Source: Ancylobacter aquaticus
Lineage (GTDB): Bacteria > Pseudomonadota > Alphaproteobacteria > Rhizobiales > Xanthobacteraceae
NCBI RefSeq assembly: GCF_004339465.1
Contig: NZ_SMFY01000002.1
Span: forward strand, 124,001-188,000
Length of the DNA stretch: 64,000 nucleotides
Direction: 5' to 3'
The notes under the pieces are model-generated. The model had not been told where the DNA came from, made no database searches, and was given only the letters and a program-made list of their open reading frames with translations. A program made the position numbers and the translations under genes. This document shows positions 60,952-64,000 of the stretch, piece by piece. Each line of letters begins with the position of its first letter. Position 1 is the stretch's first letter.

Positions 60952-61631
60952 GCGCGGGCACGGTGCTGGTGGTCGACGACGAGCCGGCGATCCATCGCTT
61001 CATGGCGCCGGCGCTCGCCGCCAACGGCTACGAGGCGCTGCGGGCGGACACCGGCGCGCAGGCGCTGGCGCTGGTCGCCAATCGCCGGCCGGATGTCGTG
61101 ATTCTCGATCTCGGCCTGCCCGACATGGACGGCAAGGAGGTGATCCGCCGCCTGCGCGAATGGTCGGACGTGCCGATCCTCGTGCTCTCGGCGCGCGACC
61201 GCGAGGTCGAGAAGATCGAGGCGCTGGACCTTGGGGCCGACGATTTCATCAACAAGCCGTTCGGCATGGGCGAGTTGATGGCGCGCCTGCGCGCCGCGCT
61301 GCGGCACCGGATGCAGGGCAAGGGCGAAATTCCGGTGCTGCGGCTGGGAGCGGTAGAGATCGACATTCCCCGCCATCGTGTGCTGCGCGAGGGCGAGGAG
61401 ATCAAGCTGACGCCAAAGGAGTTCGAGCTCGTCGCCTTCCTCTCGCGCCATGCCGGCAAGGTGCTGACCCATCGCCACATCCTGCGTGAGGTGTGGGGCC
61501 CGGCGCATGAGCACGACACGCAATATCTGCGCGTCTATGTCGGTCAACTGCGCGCCAAACTGGAGCCGGACCCGGCCAATCCGGTGCTGATCGTCACCGA
61601 GCCGGGGGTCGGCTACCGGGCTGGGGAGTGA
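60948..61631 (+). CDS. kdpE: Response regulator KdpE
   Basis: A 227-aa OmpR-type regulator: receiver domain (about 1-120, acidic pocket VVDDEP, phospho-acceptor Asp54 in VILDLGLPDMDG, Lys in FINKPFGMGEL) and a winged-helix output domain (about 130-225, LTPKEFELVAFLSRHAGKVL and the terminal TEPGVGYR). It activates kdpFABC, probably through the direct repeat upstream of the operon. Confidence 0.95.
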   Translation: MSAGTVLVVDDEPAIHRFMAPALAANGYEALRADTGAQALALVANRRPDVVILDLGLPDMDGKEVIRRLREWSDVPILVLSARDREVEKIEALDLGADDFINKPFGMGELMARLRAALRHRMQGKGEIPVLRLGAVEIDIPRHRVLREGEEIKLTPKEFELVAFLSRHAGKVLTHRHILREVWGPAHEHDTQYLRVYVGQLRAKLEPDPANPVLIVTEPGVGYRAGE

Positions 61632-61637
61632 CTTGCG

Positions 61638-62987
61638 CTACGCCTCGATGTCGACGTCGCGGGTCTCTTTGCCTATCAGCAGGGCGATCAGGGTCAGGCC
61701 GGCCATCGCCGACAGGTACACCCCGACCCAGAACGGACTGCCCCCGCCCCAGGACCACAGCGCGATGGCGATGAAGGGCGCAACCGCCGCGCCGAGGATG
61801 GACGAGACATTGTAGGCGATGCCCGAGCCGGTGTAGCGCACATTGGCCGGGAACAGCTCCGGCAGCAGCGCGCCCATCGGGCCAAAGGTCATGCCCATCA
61901 GGCTGAAGCCGAGAATGAGCCAGGCCATCACGCCCACCGGGCCGGCCGCGAGCATCGGCACCCAGGTCAGTCCGAAGGCGATGATGGCAAGCGTCACCGC
62001 GATCAGCGTGCGCCGCCGGCCCCAGCGGTCGGCCCACGGGCCGGACAGCATGGTGAAGATGCCGAAGAACACCACGCCAATGATCATCATCAGCACGAAG
62101 GTCGTGTAGTCGTAGCCGAGCCCGGGCAGGGCGGCGCCGGTGCCGGCGCGGCCATAGCTGAGCGAGAAGGTCGTCATCAGGTAGAACAGCACATAGGTCG
62201 CCAGCATGTAGAAGGTGCCGAGCACCAGCTGGCGCCTATGGGTGCGGAACACCGAGGCCAGCGGCAGCTTGTGCACCTTGCCGTCCGACACCGTTTTCGT
62301 GAAGGCCGTGCTTTCCACGAGATGGAGACGCACCCACAGGCCGACGGCCACCATGATGATGGAAAACAGGAAGGGAATGCGCCAGCCCCATTCAAGGAAG
62401 GCGTCGGACGGGCGGGTCGGGTCTTCCGAGGGCAGGATCGCGGCGATGAGGAGGAACAGGCCGTTGGCGAGAATAAAGCCCAACGGCGCGCCGAGTTGCG
62501 GGAAGGTGCCATAGACAGCGCGTTTGCCGGGCGGGGCGTTCTCGGTCGCCACCAGCGCCGCGCCGCTCCATTCGCCGCCGATGGCGAAACCCTGCGCAAG
62601 GCGCATCACCACCAGAAGCGCCGGCGCCAGCCAGCCGACCTGATGGAACGTCGGCAGCAGGCCGATGAGGAAGGTGGCGACGCCCATGGTGAGCAAAGCG
62701 CCGACCAGCGTTACCTTGCGCCCGCGCTTGTCGCCGAGATGGCCGAAGAAGATGGCGCCGAGCGGCCGGGCGACCATGGCCGCGCCGAAGATGGCGAAGG
62801 AGGCCAGCAGCGCCGTCGTGTCATTGCCCGCCGGGAAGAACAGATGCGGGAACACCAGTACGGCGGCCGTGGCATACACGTAGAAATCGTAGAACTCGAT
62901 GGTGGTGCCGATCAGGCTCGCCAGTATGACGCGCGAGCGGGGATTGGCGACGGCACCGGCATGCCCGGCGGCGAGGGTGGACGACAT
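61638..62987 (-). CDS. MHS-family MFS transporter (metabolite:H+ symporter type)
   Basis: A 449-aa transporter with 12 predicted helices. GTTIEFYDFYVYATAAVLVFP near residue 27 and GHLGDKRGRK near 82 are signatures of the alpha-ketoglutarate/shikimate-type MHS family; RLAQGFAIGGEWSGAALVATE near 125 and DRWGRRRTLIA near 317 are further motifs. The ATG at 62987 has GGAG 8 nt upstream; an ATG at 63026 would add basic residues. Substrates of the family include dicarboxylates, citrate, proline/betaine and aromatic acids; none can be singled out. It converges on kdpE. Confidence 0.9.
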   Translation of the reverse strand: MSSTLAAGHAGAVANPRSRVILASLIGTTIEFYDFYVYATAAVLVFPHLFFPAGNDTTALLASFAIFGAAMVARPLGAIFFGHLGDKRGRKVTLVGALLTMGVATFLIGLLPTFHQVGWLAPALLVVMRLAQGFAIGGEWSGAALVATENAPPGKRAVYGTFPQLGAPLGFILANGLFLLIAAILPSEDPTRPSDAFLEWGWRIPFLFSIIMVAVGLWVRLHLVESTAFTKTVSDGKVHKLPLASVFRTHRRQLVLGTFYMLATYVLFYLMTTFSLSYGRAGTGAALPGLGYDYTTFVLMMIIGVVFFGIFTMLSGPWADRWGRRRTLIAVTLAIIAFGLTWVPMLAAGPVGVMAWLILGFSLMGMTFGPMGALLPELFPANVRYTGSGIAYNVSSILGAAVAPFIAIALWSWGGGSPFWVGVYLSAMAGLTLIALLIGKETRDVDIEA

Positions 62988-63136
62988 GAAGGCGCTCCGC
63001 AACGGCAGCCGGATGCGCGCCCTCATGGCGCGGCCGGTTGGATGTCGGAGGCGGTTTTAAAGTATCGGGTCGGGAAAAGCAGCCGGGGGGCGCCGGATAT
63101 TCGTGCCGGCGGCATCCCCCGATCTGATGGCTGTGA

Positions 63137-63280
63137 TCAGCCCGGGGGATCGACCTTCACCCCTTCCGGCCCGACTTCGATCTGCAGCGAGTTCTGGTCC
63201 TGCTCATAGGCGCGATAGGCGAAGAATCCGGCCACGCAGGCGAGCACGATGACGGCGACGATCAGGACATTTCGATTCAT
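63137..63280 (-). CDS. Small single-helix membrane protein
   Basis: A 47-aa protein: one N-terminal membrane helix (about 4-23, VLIVAVIVLACVAGFFAY), then a polar tail with QDQNSLQIEVGPEGVKVDPPG. GGGGAAAACC precedes the ATG. No lipobox is clear. Unknown function. Confidence 0.65.
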   Translation of the reverse strand: MNRNVLIVAVIVLACVAGFFAYRAYEQDQNSLQIEVGPEGVKVDPPG

Positions 63281-63391
63281 GGTTTTCCCCGTTTGCCTCG
63301 GCCCGCCGCCACGCGCGGAAAGCCGAGCGGTAACAGAACGCGGCACGGGCGGATCGAGTTCCGCCCGTTTCGGTGCGGCTGTCTGGCGCGT

Positions 63392-64000
63392 TCAGGGGAT
63401 CAGGCGACGATACACTTCGGGGCGTCGGTCGGGGACATGGGTGTTGATCGCCCGCGCCGCCTTCAGACGCGCGGGATCGAGATCGGCGAAGAGAAGTTCC
63501 TCGCCATCGCCTCCCAGCATCAGGTTGGTGCCATGGGGATCGCCGACGCAGCTCAGGCCCATATAGTCGAGTTCGCCCTCCACACCGCAGCGATTGGCGT
63601 AGGCGACGAAGAGTTCGTTCTCGAAGGCGCGCGCCGGCACGACGACATGCGAGACCGCGTCATAGGGCTTCATGTTGGCGGTTGGCACCAGCACGAGGTC
63701 GGCGCCCGCCAGCGCCAGCGCGCGCACGGCTTCGGGGAACTCCACGTCGTAGCAGATGAGCATGCCGACCCTGTAGCCCTCGAAGCTCGCAAGCTCTGCC
63801 GAGCCCTCGCCGGGCGCGAACATCGCCCGGTCGAGATCGCCGAACAGATGGGTCTTGCGGAAATTGAGCAGCGGCGCCCCATCCTTGCCGATGAGCAGGC
63901 AGGAATTGTAGATCGCGCCGCCATCGCCCAGCTCGGGATAGCCGTAGCAAAGCCCGACGCCAAGGGTGCGGGCAATCTCGCCGGCACGCCAGGCGCTGGG
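63392..64000 (-). CDS. Nitrilase/carbon-nitrogen hydrolase family protein (5' end beyond window)
   Basis: The visible 202 residues are the C-terminal part of a CN-hydrolase domain; the frame runs open through the right edge. NFRKTHLFGD carries the catalytic Lys and MLICYDVEFPEAVRALALAG carries the nucleophilic Cys; the catalytic Glu should lie in the missing N-terminal part. Downstream, PYDAVSHVVVPARAFENELFVAYANR matches the family. Such enzymes hydrolyse amides (amidase, carbamoylase, omega-amidase) or nitriles. Substrate unknown. Confidence 0.87.
   Translation of the reverse strand, partial: PSAWRAGEIARTLGVGLCYGYPELGDGGAIYNSCLLIGKDGAPLLNFRKTHLFGDLDRAMFAPGEGSAELASFEGYRVGMLICYDVEFPEAVRALALAGADLVLVPTANMKPYDAVSHVVVPARAFENELFVAYANRCGVEGELDYMGLSCVGDPHGTNLMLGGDGEELLFADLDPARLKAARAINTHVPDRRPEVYRRLIP

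Overview
The window is high-GC DNA with tightly packed operons, many 4-bp start/stop overlaps, MocR/Rrf2/AsnC regulators and alphaproteobacterial-type ABC uptake operons. This fits a free-living or plant/soil-associated alphaproteobacterium of the Hyphomicrobiales (Rhizobiales), possibly Xanthobacteraceae-like. That is inference from gene content; there is no rRNA in the window. I saw no tRNA, rRNA, CRISPR array or transposase.

Left part (1-24.6 kb) is catabolism and uptake. A truncated FCD/GntR regulator is followed by an aspartase-superfamily lyase and a LysR regulator, divergent from a four-gene polar amino acid ABC operon. Next is a long minus-strand ectoine/hydroxyectoine utilisation operon (enuR, eutB, eutC, doeA, doeB, ehuB, ehuC, ehuD, ehuA, doeC, doeD) with a divergent doeX. 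It covers import by Ehu, ring opening, deacetylation, transamination and oxidation to aspartate. A FadR-type regulator then faces a sulfonate/nitrate-type ABC importer with an FAH-family hydrolase and an Ldh2-type dehydrogenase.

Middle part (24.6-45 kb) is accessory. It holds an HPP-CBS membrane protein, an NsrR-like Rrf2 repressor with a clear palindromic operator, and an unusual globin-less flavohaemoglobin-type reductase fused to a FixL-like PAS domain. After an AraC regulator comes a five-gene operon: DegT aminotransferase, unknown 99-aa protein, GMC oxidoreductase, sucrose-phosphate synthase/phosphatase, and an 872-aa protein made of two complete sugar-porter MFS transporters in tandem. 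I infer that it makes or moves an oxidised or aminated sugar. Next is a set of three tail-collar (MdpB-like) proteins with a GNAT enzyme, then a RiPP-like locus: a 52-aa precursor candidate, a lasso-type asparagine synthetase homologue, and, converging on them, a PqqD-like protein, an HprK-like kinase and a sulfotransferase. No transglutaminase-type leader peptidase (B2) and no exporter are visible. This is the best candidate for an undescribed system in the window.

Right part (45-64 kb) is mostly housekeeping: RidA/TetR with twin operators, two small basic or helical proteins, a cold-shock protein with terminator, an S21 paralogue, and a CheY-like receiver. A cobalamin riboswitch precedes class Ia ribonucleotide reductase nrdAB, which implies a B12-dependent class II enzyme elsewhere. 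A COG0523 metallochaperone has a Zur-like box. The complete kdpFABCDE potassium system follows, with a helical-phased direct repeat upstream and a palindromic intergenic repeat between kdpB and kdpC. An MHS-family transporter, a small membrane protein and a nitrilase-family enzyme cut by the window edge close the region.
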